Positions 1-6,846 of a stretch of DNA of 11,039 nt are shown piece by piece. The DNA comes from an uncultured Solirubrobacterales bacterium. GTDB lineage: Bacteria; Actinomycetota; Thermoleophilia; Solirubrobacterales; 70-9. Position 1 is the first letter of the stretch. Each line of letters begins with the position of its first letter. The stretch lies in the NCBI GenBank assembly GCA_937910825.1, contig CALEMO010000088.1:1-11039 (forward strand), in the 5' to 3' direction. The translations under genes were made by a program, and so were the position numbers. The notes under the pieces are model-generated. The model was not told the DNA's origin and searched no databases. It saw only the letters and a program-made list of their open reading frames with translations.

Positions 1-1409
1 GTGAGCCGGGCGGCCTGATCCGGCGCCAGACCTTCGATCTGCGTGGTGCCTCCGGTGAGCTGGTGGGCGAAATCAGCCTGCTGGGGCTCAGTCAGTCCAC
101 CAACGCCGCCGAGCTCCTGGTCGAGCTTCACCTGTGCCTGATTCTGGAACAGGGCGCCGAGCGCGGCGACCCCGAAGGTCCCGCCGATCATGCGGAACAT
201 CGAAAGCACGCCTGAAGCGACGCCTGCTTTGGTTTTGGCGACCGAGTTCATCGCGGCGGTCGACATCGGCGACATGGTCAGCCCGATCCCGGCTCCGAGG
301 ATCATGAAGCCGACCCATAGGCCGGAGAACGTGGTTCCGACTTCAATCGTCGAGAAGAGGTATAGCGAAGTGGCAATAAGCGTCATGCCGACCACCATCG
401 GCCAGCGTGGACCGATCCGGTCGGAGAGACGACCCGCTAGCGGCGCCGTGACCATGATCACCAAGGTTGTCGGCAGGAATCTGACTCCCGCTTCGAGCGC
501 TGAATAGCCGAGGATGTTCTGCATGTAAAGGGCGAGAAAGAAGAAGACCCCCAACATCGCGAAGGAGATGATGAATGCGACCGTCACCGCGCCGATGAAG
601 TTACGGCTCTTGAACAGCGCGAATTCGATGATCGGTGCTTTGACCCTGTTCTCGACCGCCACGAAAACGACCATCAGGAGCACCGAGGCGGCGATCAGGC
701 CAAACACGGCGGGCGACCCCCAGCCCCAGGCGTTGCCTTCGATCAGAGCGAGCACCAGGGCGCTGAGACTCACGGTGAGCACGCCGACGCCGAGCAGGTC
801 GACCCGCCGGCCAACGGTCGTATCGCGCGATTCGCGCACGATGAACAGGGCGGCGAGCACGGCCAGAATCCCCACCGGCAGGTTGATGTAAAAGATCGCC
901 CGCCAGGAGACGTATTCGGTCAGGAAGCCGCCGAGCACCGGTCCGATCGCCAGCGCAAGGGCTGACACCCCGGCCCAGGTGCCGATCGCCTTGCCGCGCT
1001 CGTGCGCGGGAAAGGCGTCGGTGATGATCGAGAGCGTACCGGGCATCATGAAAGCGGCCCCTGCGCCCTGCAGCACCCTGCTGGCTACCAGTGCGAAGTC
1101 ATTTGGTGCGAAGCCAGCCGTGGTTGACGCGAAGGTGAAGACGATTACGCCGACCACGAACATCTTGCGGCGACCGAAGATGTCTCCCAGGCGCCCGCCG
1201 ACCGCGAGCAGCACGGCGAAAGAAAGCGTGTAGCCGTTGACGATCCATTCAAGCCCGGAAATCGTCGTACCGAGGTCCTCCTGGATCGACGGCAGGGCGA
1301 CGTTAACCACTGTGTTGTCCAGCATGATCATGAACAGGGCCAGGCACATCGCGCCCAGGGTCCACCACTTGCGGTTCTCGTCGGTAATCAGGTGCTGGTA
1401 TCGGCTCAC
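1..1409 (-). CDS. DHA2-type MFS drug exporter, 14-TM (EmrB/QacA-like), C terminus beyond window edge
   Basis: A drug:proton antiporter of the inner membrane, reading without interruption for about 469 codons before leaving the window. Seen: the DHA2 TM1 motif LDNTVVNVALP (about residues 30-40), the loop 2-3 motif GGRLGDIFGRRK (71-82), the TM5 antiporter motif C core IGPVLGG (155-161) followed by WRAIFYINLPVG (169-180), and a second-half loop with AGRLSDRIG. The last visible part is the loop usually found before TM14, so only the final helix and tail are missing. Start is GTG at 1409, inside GTGA shared with the stop codon of the upstream MarR gene; AAGGAG lies 10 nt before it (1425-1420). The later in-frame ATGs fall inside TM1, so GTG is preferred. 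Co-transcribed with, and probably controlled by, that MarR regulator. Family is clear; the exported compound is unknown. Confidence 0.93.
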   Translation of the reverse strand, partial: MSRYQHLITDENRKWWTLGAMCLALFMIMLDNTVVNVALPSIQEDLGTTISGLEWIVNGYTLSFAVLLAVGGRLGDIFGRRKMFVVGVIVFTFASTTAGFAPNDFALVASRVLQGAGAAFMMPGTLSIITDAFPAHERGKAIGTWAGVSALALAIGPVLGGFLTEYVSWRAIFYINLPVGILAVLAALFIVRESRDTTVGRRVDLLGVGVLTVSLSALVLALIEGNAWGWGSPAVFGLIAASVLLMVVFVAVENRVKAPIIEFALFKSRNFIGAVTVAFIISFAMLGVFFFLALYMQNILGYSALEAGVRFLPTTLVIMVTAPLAGRLSDRIGPRWPMVVGMTLIATSLYLFSTIEVGTTFSGLWVGFMILGAGIGLTMSPMSTAAMNSVAKTKAGVASGVLSMFRMIGGTFGVAALGALFQNQAQVKLDQELGGVGGLTEPQQADFAHQLTGGTTQIEGLAPDQAARL

Positions 1410-1990
1410 TGCGGGATGACTCCTTCAAACTTTTCGTAGATCGGTGCGATGTCTTCGCGGTCGAGCAGCAGGCCGATCGCGGTATCGAGGTGCTGACGCT
1501 GCTCTTCGGTGAGTTCGGATGCGAACTCGATCACGCCGGCAGCGCGGCTATGGAAGAAGCGGTTGACGATTTCGTTGCCCGACTCGGTCAGGGCCACCCG
1601 GCGGCGACGCCGGTCGTCCGGATCTTCGGATCGGGTGACCAGGCCCTTTCGAACCAGGCCGTCAACTGCCCTGCTGAGCGATGGCATCGATGTCCCGAGA
1701 CTCTCGGCGAGCTCTTGAATGTAGGGAGCGTCGTCGGGGTCGGTCGTATGCAGCTCCATCATGCCTTTGAACTGGACGAACGAAAGACCGAGTTCATCGA
1801 TCTCCCGCAAAAACTGGCCACCATCGTTGTACGAGAGCAGGTGGCGGAAAAGAACCCCGACCCGGACCGCAGTCTCGCGGACCTCTTCGGAAACTTCACC
1901 TGCGGTTGGAAAGCTGGCTTCGGTTTCTGCTTCAGCGGGGACCATCCGATTATGTTTCCACTTTGGCAACCATTTAGCAAGTAGAAACAT
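1406..1990 (-). CDS. MarR-family transcriptional regulator of the adjacent MFS exporter
   Basis: A winged-helix repressor, 194 aa from the ATG at 1990. Seen: N-terminal dimerisation helices (about 35-82), recognition-helix region with LAESLGTSMPSLSRAVDGL (about 94-112), and the wing signature DPDDRRRRRVALTESG (123-138), typical of MarR; C-terminal helices complete the dimer interface. MarR proteins usually bind small phenolic or drug-like ligands and release an operator in front of their own operon (family knowledge). The stop overlaps the exporter start by GTGA, so the pair is translationally coupled. The start is uncertain: residues 1-15 are not MarR-like and an inverted repeat covers the ATG at 1990, so the in-frame ATG at 1945 is a real alternative. 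Neither has a strong ribosome site. Confidence 0.92.
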   Translation of the reverse strand: MFLLAKWLPKWKHNRMVPAEAETEASFPTAGEVSEEVRETAVRVGVLFRHLLSYNDGGQFLREIDELGLSFVQFKGMMELHTTDPDDAPYIQELAESLGTSMPSLSRAVDGLVRKGLVTRSEDPDDRRRRRVALTESGNEIVNRFFHSRAAGVIEFASELTEEQRQHLDTAIGLLLDREDIAPIYEKFEGVIPQ

Positions 1991-1997
1991 TGCTTAA
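1973..1997. promoter_or_regulatory. Imperfect inverted repeat over the MarR start codon
   Basis: TTTAGCAA and TTGCTTAA flank a 9-nt spacer; arms match at 7 of 8 positions. It covers the ATG at 1990 and abuts the 16-bp palindrome. It may be a second operator half, or may show that translation really starts at 1945. No binding evidence exists. Confidence 0.35.
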
Positions 1998-2012
1998 GTG
2001 ATACATATCACT
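1997..2012. promoter_or_regulatory. Perfect palindrome, candidate MarR operator
   Basis: AGTGATACATATCACT: two 7-bp arms (AGTGATA/TATCACT) around CA. It sits in the 105-bp gap between the MarR-exporter operon (minus) and the small lipoprotein gene (plus), 6 nt above the MarR ATG at 1990. Size, symmetry and position fit an autoregulatory MarR site (family knowledge); the AT-rich arms could also include the minus-strand -10 region. Which protein binds is inferred from position only. Confidence 0.6.
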
Positions 2013-2095
2013 CGGGCCACGCGCACGCCATACTTGCCCGCGGAAATCAACCAACTGATCGAGCCGGCAAGTCCGACCAATCAAGGGAACGCTCT

Positions 2096-2392
2096 ATGAA
2101 CAAGAAGCTCCTGCTTTTCACCACGGCGTTCGCCTCGGCCGCATTAATTGTTGCCGGATGTGGCGGCAATGACTCTTCGTCAGATGAGCCGGCGCCCACC
2201 AAGACCGCGTAAATCACCGAGGCCGATGCGGTCTGTGCCGCTGACCAGCCAGAGTTCGCCGCGATCACCGACGCGGTCGACGAAGCCCTCTCGAAGGTCG
2301 AAGAGGACCCGAGTGCCCTCGGCGACGCCGCGACCTTGCAGGACGTGAACCAGATGGCCACCGACTACGGACTGACCGTCTGCGGTAATTAG
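2096..2392 (+). pseudogene. Small lipoprotein gene interrupted by an in-frame TAA
   Basis: The reading frame starts at ATG 2096 with AAGGGA 7 nt upstream and encodes a lipoprotein signal peptide (MNKK, hydrophobic core, lipobox VAGC with Cys22) and an acidic Ser/Asp/Pro linker. A TAA at 2210-2212 stops it after 38 aa. The same frame then stays open from 2213 to TAG 2390-2392: 59 further codons with normal composition and two cysteines (AVCAADQ and LTVCGN) that would suit a disulfide in a small secreted helical domain. The intact protein would be 98 aa. One base change (for example from AAA, GAA or CAA) explains the stop, at the junction of linker and mature domain. It could be a true nonsense mutation or a sequencing error. 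The product's function is not recognised. Confidence 0.75.
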
Positions 2393-2444
2393 TGCCACCG
2401 GGCGATGAGCAAACTGAGGAACACCTGCCAGGAGGAATCCGAAA

Positions 2445-3002
2445 ATGGCCTTTGAGAAACCCCCCTTCAACGACGTCGACGATGCCGACCTGAACCGGCT
2501 CGCAACCGCGCTTCAGGAGGATCGCCCACTGACCGACACCGACTTCACCGAGAAACTCGACAGAGCCGTCGCCGACCACTTCGCGATCGCTGACCTCAGG
2601 GCACGCAGCCAGCAGACCGATGACATCACCGCGCCGACCCTGAATACGCAGGACAACCTTCAGACTTCCCCGGCGCGGGTCCAGAGTCTGGTCGCTCAGC
2701 TTGCCGAAACAACGACCGACGAAGAGCGCTATCAGGTCGAAGGAGAGCTCAGCCGCGCTCGCCGCAAGGTCTCCCGACTCCAGACCAGGCTGGACCGGCT
2801 CGAACGCCGGGTCAGCCTGACTCCGGGGGCGGTTACCGTCCAGACCGGTGGCAAAAGCGGCTCGGACGATGGCGGCTCATGGGGCTTCACTGATGCGATC
2901 GACGACGCCGGCAAGATGCTCGCAATCTCGGCCGGAGTCGCCCTGGCGCTGAACCGGGCGTGGGTCCGCAGCTCCCATCGCCGCGCCCTCAAAGAAAACT
3001 GA
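2445..3002 (+). CDS. Shortened DUF4349-like membrane protein with anti-sigma-like N terminus
   Basis: 185 aa, preceded by a strong GGAGGA ribosome site (2431-2436). Residues 14-46 (LNRLATALQEDRPLTDTDF then EKLDRAVADHF) resemble the short cytoplasmic anti-sigma-like head of DUF4349 proteins in this lineage. Residues 75-135 form a coiled coil (VEGELSRARRKVSRLQTRLD) and a beta-like stretch that match the end of DUF4349, followed by a Gly/Ser linker, a tryptophan and a short hydrophobic segment (about 157-169) ending in basic residues. The usual family layout has a membrane helix after the head and a longer globular DUF4349 section; both are absent, so the gene looks internally deleted (inference from family memory, no alignment run). 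No partner sigma-factor gene is adjacent. The gene lies 52 nt after the broken lipoprotein gene. Function unknown. Confidence 0.65.
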   Translation: MAFEKPPFNDVDDADLNRLATALQEDRPLTDTDFTEKLDRAVADHFAIADLRARSQQTDDITAPTLNTQDNLQTSPARVQSLVAQLAETTTDEERYQVEGELSRARRKVSRLQTRLDRLERRVSLTPGAVTVQTGGKSGSDDGGSWGFTDAIDDAGKMLAISAGVALALNRAWVRSSHRRALKEN

Positions 3003-3006
3003 ACCG

Positions 3007-3043
3007 GGGGAGATTCGGCAGCTCGTAACTGCCGAATCTCCCC
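3007..3043. terminator. Perfect 15-bp hairpin between convergent genes
   Basis: Arms GGGGAGATTCGGCAG (3007-3021) and CTGCCGAATCTCCCC (3029-3043) pair perfectly around a 7-nt loop, 4 nt after the DUF4349-like stop codon and 12 nt beyond the rubredoxin stop on the other strand. There is no T run, so it is best seen as a bidirectional, actinobacterial-type terminator or 3'-end stabiliser. Confidence 0.75.
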
Positions 3044-3048
3044 AAGTG

Positions 3049-3065
3049 CGAGGGGTTAGCCCTCG
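3049..3065. other. Short hairpin across the rubredoxin stop codon
   Basis: CGAGGG and CCCTCG pair around GTTAG, which contains the rubredoxin stop. It lies next to the 15-bp hairpin and may add to transcript-end structure; it is short enough to be chance. Confidence 0.3.
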
Positions 3066-3235
3066 TAGGGCTCGAAGTCAGTCTTGCGGGCACCACAGAC
3101 CGGGCAGAACCAGTCTTCAGGGATGTCTGCAAATGCGGTCCCTGCCGGGATTCCGCCGTCCGGGTCGCCCTCGGCGGGATCGTAGATCCAGCCACAGGAG
3201 ACACAGATCCAGAGGCTTGTGGTTACGGTGCTCAT
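3056..3235 (-). CDS. Rubredoxin
   Basis: A small cytoplasmic one-electron carrier with a single iron held by four cysteines. From the ATG at 3235 it is 59 aa, normal for rubredoxin. Seen: CVSCG (Cys11, Cys14), the conserved [20 protein letters not shown] core, [11 protein letters not shown] (Cys44, Cys47) and an acidic tail. A TTG at 3253 would add six residues, but ATG is preferred because TATCCT (3248-3243) lies 7 nt before it, placing the transcript start at the ATG; no ribosome site is visible. It is divergent from the Nudix gene across 46 nt. Rubredoxins serve partners such as alkane hydroxylases or rubrerythrin (family knowledge), but no partner is adjacent here. Confidence 0.95.
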   Translation of the reverse strand: MSTVTTSLWICVSCGWIYDPAEGDPDGGIPAGTAFADIPEDWFCPVCGARKTDFEPYEG

Positions 3236-3242
3236 TCGAGGC

Positions 3243-3248
3243 AGGATA
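3243..3248 (-). promoter_or_regulatory. Candidate -10 box (TATCCT) for leaderless rubredoxin transcript
   Basis: TATCCT lies 7 nt before the ATG at 3235 on the minus strand, the distance expected between a -10 hexamer and the transcription start. No clear -35 was found. Confidence 0.45.
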
Positions 3249-3269
3249 GCCAAGCTGGCTTCACGGCGG

Positions 3270-3275
3270 TACGGT
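3270..3275 (+). promoter_or_regulatory. Candidate -10 box (TACGGT) for leaderless Nudix transcript
   Basis: TACGGT lies 6 nt before the GTG at 3282 and there is no ribosome site between them. The arrangement repeats that of the other leaderless candidates in this window. No clear -35 was found. Confidence 0.45.
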
Positions 3276-3281
3276 TAGCCC

Positions 3282-3926
3282 GTGGTCAGACTGCCGGAGC
3301 CCGGACCATCGGAAGGAATCAACCTCGGCCAGCCGACGCAACCACGCAAGGCTGCGACGGTCATCCTGCTGCGGGACAGCGAGCGCGATGGATCACTTGA
3401 GGTGCTGCTGCTGCGCCGCTCCGAAACCGCCCGCTTCATGCCGAACGTCTGGGTATTTCCTGGAGGGGCACTCGACCCCGAGGACGGCGAAGGCATCGAA
3501 GGGCTGGCCACCTGCGCCAGACGCGAACTTCACGAAGAGAGCGGCATCGCCTTGCCCTCCCACAAAGAGTTGGTGACTTTGGCCCGCTGGGTGACACCCG
3601 AGGTGGTCAAGACCCGTTTCGATACCTGGTTCTTCCTCGCCGCTGCGCCGGGCGGCACCCTGGCCGTGCCGGACGGCACGGAAATGAACGCCGAGCGCTG
3701 GATATCACCTGCTCAGGCGATCAGCGAATACGAAAGCGAGCGCTTCCCGATCGTATTCCCGACCCTGAAGCAGCTCGAGGCCCTGGCACCCCATGGGGAT
3801 GCGGGTACCGCAATGGCCGCCGCGAAGGCCGATCCCAACGCGACTCGTCAGGTCCTGCCCAAGGTGATCGGCGACGAGCGCCACCACCGGGTCGTTTTGC
3901 CGCATGAAGACGACTACCCGAGCTAA
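3282..3926 (+). CDS. Nudix hydrolase, NUDT19-like with an expanded Nudix box
   Basis: 214 aa from GTG 3282. Nudix enzymes cleave nucleoside diphosphates linked to another moiety, using Mg held by the glutamates of the Nudix box. Seen: a central fold with VILLRD, LEVLLLRRSE and MPNVWVFPGGALDPED (about 53-68), then CARRELHEESGI (78-89) with the catalytic REL-EE residues (Arg81, Glu82, Glu85, Glu86). The spacing between the first Glu (67) and REL is 13 instead of the canonical 7. Together with the FMPNVWVFPGG approach, this resembles the NUDT19/RP2p-type group, whose mammalian member acts on CoA derivatives; substrate here is unknown. The C-terminal region ends VVLPHEDDYPS. The stop codon overlaps that of the convergent FUSC gene (CTAA, 3923-3926). 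Confidence 0.88.
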   Translation: MVRLPEPGPSEGINLGQPTQPRKAATVILLRDSERDGSLEVLLLRRSETARFMPNVWVFPGGALDPEDGEGIEGLATCARRELHEESGIALPSHKELVTLARWVTPEVVKTRFDTWFFLAAAPGGTLAVPDGTEMNAERWISPAQAISEYESERFPIVFPTLKQLEALAPHGDAGTAMAAAKADPNATRQVLPKVIGDERHHRVVLPHEDDYPS

Positions 3927-6109
3927 AGCTCCTGGCCCTCATCCGCCGATGCTGTGAACAGGCGGTCGGCATGGCTGACCACCCGTCCCTCGAGGAAAAT
4001 GAGGTACACGAGCGCCTGAAAGATCCAGGCTGCGGTAAGCGCCGAATGAAGCGACTGCGAGTCCTCCGCGCAATTGATCTTCTCGAGGATCGCGGCGTCA
4101 AGCAGATCTGACACGGGACCCGGCTCAGGCAGCGGGTCCGAGTTGGCGATCGCCCGCGAGCACTCCAGGTACCAGTCCCGGGCCTGATCGTTGAGCGCAG
4201 CCAGCTCCAGACCCAGACCCAGACCACCGGGGGCCACGTACCAGGGCTTCAGCAGCATCATCCGGAATGCATACGACAAGCGCCTCAGCCGCGCCGAACA
4301 GGCAGCCAGGGCAATCAGGCTTTCCGGATCGGAGCGGGCGGCCGAGCTTTCGTCGAGATACTGCCTGACCGCGGCATCGAGCCGGTTCGAAGCGGCCGTG
4401 GCCTCGGCGCTGACCGGATCGGACGAATCCACCACCTGCCCGACGATCGCTGCCTGAATCCGGTTGTCGACCAGGCGGGACGATGATGAGAAGGAGTCGC
4501 CGAGGCATTGCCGGAGTAGCTCGCTGGCACCCCGCGGCCACATCAACGCTCCTACCGCGAGGCTCACGGCACAGCCGGTCGCGATGTCTTCGATCCTGAC
4601 CAGGCCGACTTCTACCCCGATCGGCTCGATCAGGTTGAAGAGGACCATCACCATCACCGAAAAGCCTGCCTGGCCAGCTCCGAACGAGAACGCCCGGGGG
4701 GCAAATCCGGCGAAGAATACGGACAGCGGCAGGGCAATCCAGAGCAGCGCCTGGTTCTCTCCGATCAGGATGATGAAAACGCTCCCTACCGTGAGGCCGA
4801 CAACCGTGCCGACCAGCGCCGAAACCACACTGCCCTCGGTCCCCACCGAATTGGATCTGAGCACGGAAAGCGTCCCGAGCACGACCCAGAATGCGTTTTC
4901 CGCGGAGATCAGTTCAGCGACAAAGACCGCGACGGCGATCGCGATCGCCCCCCTGAGGCTGTTGCGCAGCCAGACCGACTGCTGGTCAACGTGCTCGACC
5001 AGGAGCTGCTCGGTTCTTTCCACCTCTTTTGTGCCCAACCGGAAAACTCTGCGCCAGCGTTCTCCAAGCGGACCGGAGGCCCTCACTCCACCGGAAGCGA
5101 CCTCGGCAAAACGGGCGACCTCGGCGACCGAAAAGGAAAGTGCGCGCAGCCAGAAAGTTCGGGAGAGGTCGTTCCTGAGCTCACCTCGACCTTCATTGCC
5201 TCCCTGGACCTTCGCCGTGAAGTCCAAGACAAGTTCGTCCCGGGACTGGTCGAGTCGCTGCGTATCGGCGGTGGCCTCCCGGTTGAGGATCACCTGCGCG
5301 CTTCTCGTGAGCACGTCGGCCGAGGCGCCGCGCACCGTCGCGCCAGCGGGCCCGTCGTCCTGCACCAGCCTGGGCTGACGGCGCCGGATCTGGCCGACCA
5401 GCCAGCTCAGCTCATCGATCAGGGCGGCCAGGGCGGCGGCGGAACCGGTCGGTCCGGTCGGTCGTTGTGGTGTGGCCAGGAACCGCTTGCGTAGCGTCCG
5501 GATCGAATCCACGGCCCGTTCTGCGGCTTGGTCGTCCCCCGGTTCGGCAACAAGATCAGCCAGGGCCAGGCAGGCGCGTGAGCACCCGCGCTGAAGCTCC
5601 GCCACCCACGTTGTGCGCCAGACAAGGAAGATCGAGGCGACTGCGATCACCCAGGCAATCGCCCAGCCATAGAGGCGATCATCGATCGCGGAGATTTCGG
5701 CCGGGATCATCAAAGAAAGCGCTAGCATCAATATCGCCGTATTGCGCGCTGCCGCGAGGTAGCTGTTGACCACGCCGGCGAAGAAGATCAGGAAAGTCAC
5801 CAGCGCCGAAACGGCCGTCGCCACGTAGATGTCGTTCGAAGAAACCGTCCCGATCGCAATCAGGACCATCCCGGCAAGTCCCATGCCGAAATAGGCGAGG
5901 ATACGGGTACTGGTTCGGCCGCCGAAGGCGACCAGGCAAATCAGGGCAAAGGACCCGAACGCCGCGAAGGTGGGTGAGTGATCTCCCCCGACCAGCAGCG
6001 TGGCCACCGCAAAAGCGGCAGGAACCGCAATCCCGGCACGCGCCGCGTTCTTGAGGGCCGCCGGGTCAGGGCGCCATTCAGTCAGTTGGGAAAGGCGCGA
6101 GGCCAGCAT
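3923..6109 (-). CDS. FUSC-family integral membrane protein (aromatic acid exporter-like)
   Basis: 728 aa from the ATG at 6109. Two copies of a FUSC-like membrane module are visible: the first at about 24-165 (hydrophobic runs including FGSFALICLVAFGG and a fifth or sixth helix ending FLVWR), the second at about 382-525 (RGAIAIAVAVFVAEL, FWVVLGTLSVLRSN, ending GALMWPRG). Each is followed by a long soluble, mostly helical region (about 170-375 and 530-728). FWVVLGTLSVLRS followed by a Gly-rich helix is characteristic of FUSC/YccS/AaeB-like proteins (family knowledge). Members are proposed exporters of aromatic acids or similar compounds; the substrate here is unknown. The start overlaps the upstream DUF3137-like gene by 32 nt, which supports co-expression. 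The open frame continues upstream to 6286, but that part is Ser/Pro/Arg-rich sequence lying inside the upstream gene in another frame. Confidence 0.85.
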   Translation of the reverse strand: MLASRLSQLTEWRPDPAALKNAARAGIAVPAAFAVATLLVGGDHSPTFAAFGSFALICLVAFGGRTSTRILAYFGMGLAGMVLIAIGTVSSNDIYVATAVSALVTFLIFFAGVVNSYLAAARNTAILMLALSLMIPAEISAIDDRLYGWAIAWVIAVASIFLVWRTTWVAELQRGCSRACLALADLVAEPGDDQAAERAVDSIRTLRKRFLATPQRPTGPTGSAAALAALIDELSWLVGQIRRRQPRLVQDDGPAGATVRGASADVLTRSAQVILNREATADTQRLDQSRDELVLDFTAKVQGGNEGRGELRNDLSRTFWLRALSFSVAEVARFAEVASGGVRASGPLGERWRRVFRLGTKEVERTEQLLVEHVDQQSVWLRNSLRGAIAIAVAVFVAELISAENAFWVVLGTLSVLRSNSVGTEGSVVSALVGTVVGLTVGSVFIILIGENQALLWIALPLSVFFAGFAPRAFSFGAGQAGFSVMVMVLFNLIEPIGVEVGLVRIEDIATGCAVSLAVGALMWPRGASELLRQCLGDSFSSSSRLVDNRIQAAIVGQVVDSSDPVSAEATAASNRLDAAVRQYLDESSAARSDPESLIALAACSARLRRLSYAFRMMLLKPWYVAPGGLGLGLELAALNDQARDWYLECSRAIANSDPLPEPGPVSDLLDAAILEKINCAEDSQSLHSALTAAWIFQALVYLIFLEGRVVSHADRLFTASADEGQEL

Positions 6110-6752
6110 TCCAGGGACCGCCCGAGTAGATGTGGTAGCCGGACTCTTCCATCTCCGAGTGAAGTCGGCGAAAAAGTTCGCCGGCGTTGGCAAGCGCCAG
6201 CTTGAGCTCGGCCTCGGTGCGCTCACGCAGCCGCCAGAGGAACCAGAACTGCCGGTCGTTGATACCGAAATCGCATTCGCGATCAATCGTCGTCACCCAG
6301 TCGAGGAAGGCCGGGGAAAAAAGCTCTCGCAGGCTGCCCGGGTCGTAGCCGTCGGGCACCGTGGTCAGGAAGCGCCGGTTGAACTCGAGCGACTCGAAGT
6401 CGACCCTCTTCCGGGAAACTCGATTCTTGATGAACTCGTCCGGGCGCGCTTCGATCGACTCGACGTTGAAAGCATCGATCACTTTTGCCAGGTCCGGCAT
6501 GTGGGACTTGGCCAGTACCGCCGAGGGCACCACACTCTTGCGGAACAAACGCCCGACCTCGACTTCATCCGCGTCGCAGCAGGCACCCCAGAAGTCAGGG
6601 GCCAGCTCGCCGGTCAGACGATTGGAGCCGCCGACACATAGGGCGACCGGGCCGTCGGCCGGGTTGATCCCGCCCACTGGCTCATACCTGGACTGGCCGG
6701 CTCCCTTGTAGCCGGAGACGATAGTTGCCCAGCTCTCTGCTTCTGCCGCCAT
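6078..6752 (-). CDS. Soluble protein with DUF3137-like C-terminal region
   Basis: 224 aa, no signal peptide and no membrane segment. Residues 117-128 (VDFESLEFNRRF) followed by a predicted strand, LRELFSPAFLDWV (141-153) and a final DRQFWFLWRL strand (167-176) match the pattern seen in DUF3137 proteins (E-S-x-x-F-N-x-x-F, then a region for the most part predicted to end in a helix and a 'bottom of domain' strand). Those proteins are often encoded beside lemA (family knowledge), and lemA is divergent here across 94 nt. The first 100 residues, with two adjacent cysteines (WGACCD, 58-59), are not recognised. TAGGCT lies 6 nt before the ATG, suggesting a leaderless start. It overlaps the FUSC gene downstream. 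Function unknown; the DUF3137 link is by eye and needs a profile search. Confidence 0.7.
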   Translation of the reverse strand: MAAEAESWATIVSGYKGAGQSRYEPVGGINPADGPVALCVGGSNRLTGELAPDFWGACCDADEVEVGRLFRKSVVPSAVLAKSHMPDLAKVIDAFNVESIEARPDEFIKNRVSRKRVDFESLEFNRRFLTTVPDGYDPGSLRELFSPAFLDWVTTIDRECDFGINDRQFWFLWRLRERTEAELKLALANAGELFRRLHSEMEESGYHIYSGGPWNAGLAPFPTD

Positions 6753-6758
6753 CGGCCC

Positions 6759-6764
6759 AGCCTA
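6759..6764 (-). promoter_or_regulatory. Candidate -10 box (TAGGCT) for leaderless DUF3137-like transcript
   Basis: TAGGCT lies 6 nt before the ATG at 6752 on the minus strand, with no ribosome site between. No -35 consensus was seen. Confidence 0.45.
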
Positions 6765-6803
6765 TCTGTCCGGGGGCTGCACCTCCGGGGCGCAGATGCG
6801 GGG

Positions 6804-6809
6804 TAGGAT
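6804..6809 (+). promoter_or_regulatory. Candidate -10 box (TAGGAT) for lemA
   Basis: TAGGAT sits 37 nt before the lemA ATG. It would start a transcript near 6816, giving a leader of about 30 nt with an AGGAG ribosome site (6836-6840), unlike the leaderless neighbours. Confidence 0.4.
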
Positions 6810-6810
6810 G

Positions 6811-6835
6811 AAGGCCGTATTTCATACCCGGCCTT
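6811..6835. promoter_or_regulatory. Inverted repeat beside the lemA promoter and ribosome site
   Basis: AAGGCCGTAT and ATAC-CC-GGCCTT pair over 10 positions with a 2-nt bulge and a TTC loop. The right arm ends directly at AGGAG of lemA. It could be an operator around the transcription start or a leader hairpin affecting ribosome access. Confidence 0.4.
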
Positions 6836-6846
6836 AGGAGACCTGA

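Noticed and set aside
3007..3043. Riboswitch or small RNA
   Set aside because: A simple perfect hairpin between convergent gene ends is better explained as a terminator; there is no wider conserved-looking fold.
4464..5378. Long plus-strand open frame (304 codons) within the FUSC gene
   Set aside because: Ser/Thr/Arg-rich with no membrane or domain pattern; the minus-strand FUSC frame is clearly coding.
6110..6286. N-terminal extension of the FUSC protein to 6286
   Set aside because: The extra 59 residues are low-complexity Ser/Pro/Arg sequence inside the upstream gene; homologous-looking sequence begins after the ATG at 6109.
6000..6641. Plus-strand open frame (213 codons) opposite the DUF3137-like gene
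   Set aside because: No domain, and it crosses the ends of two well-supported minus-strand genes.
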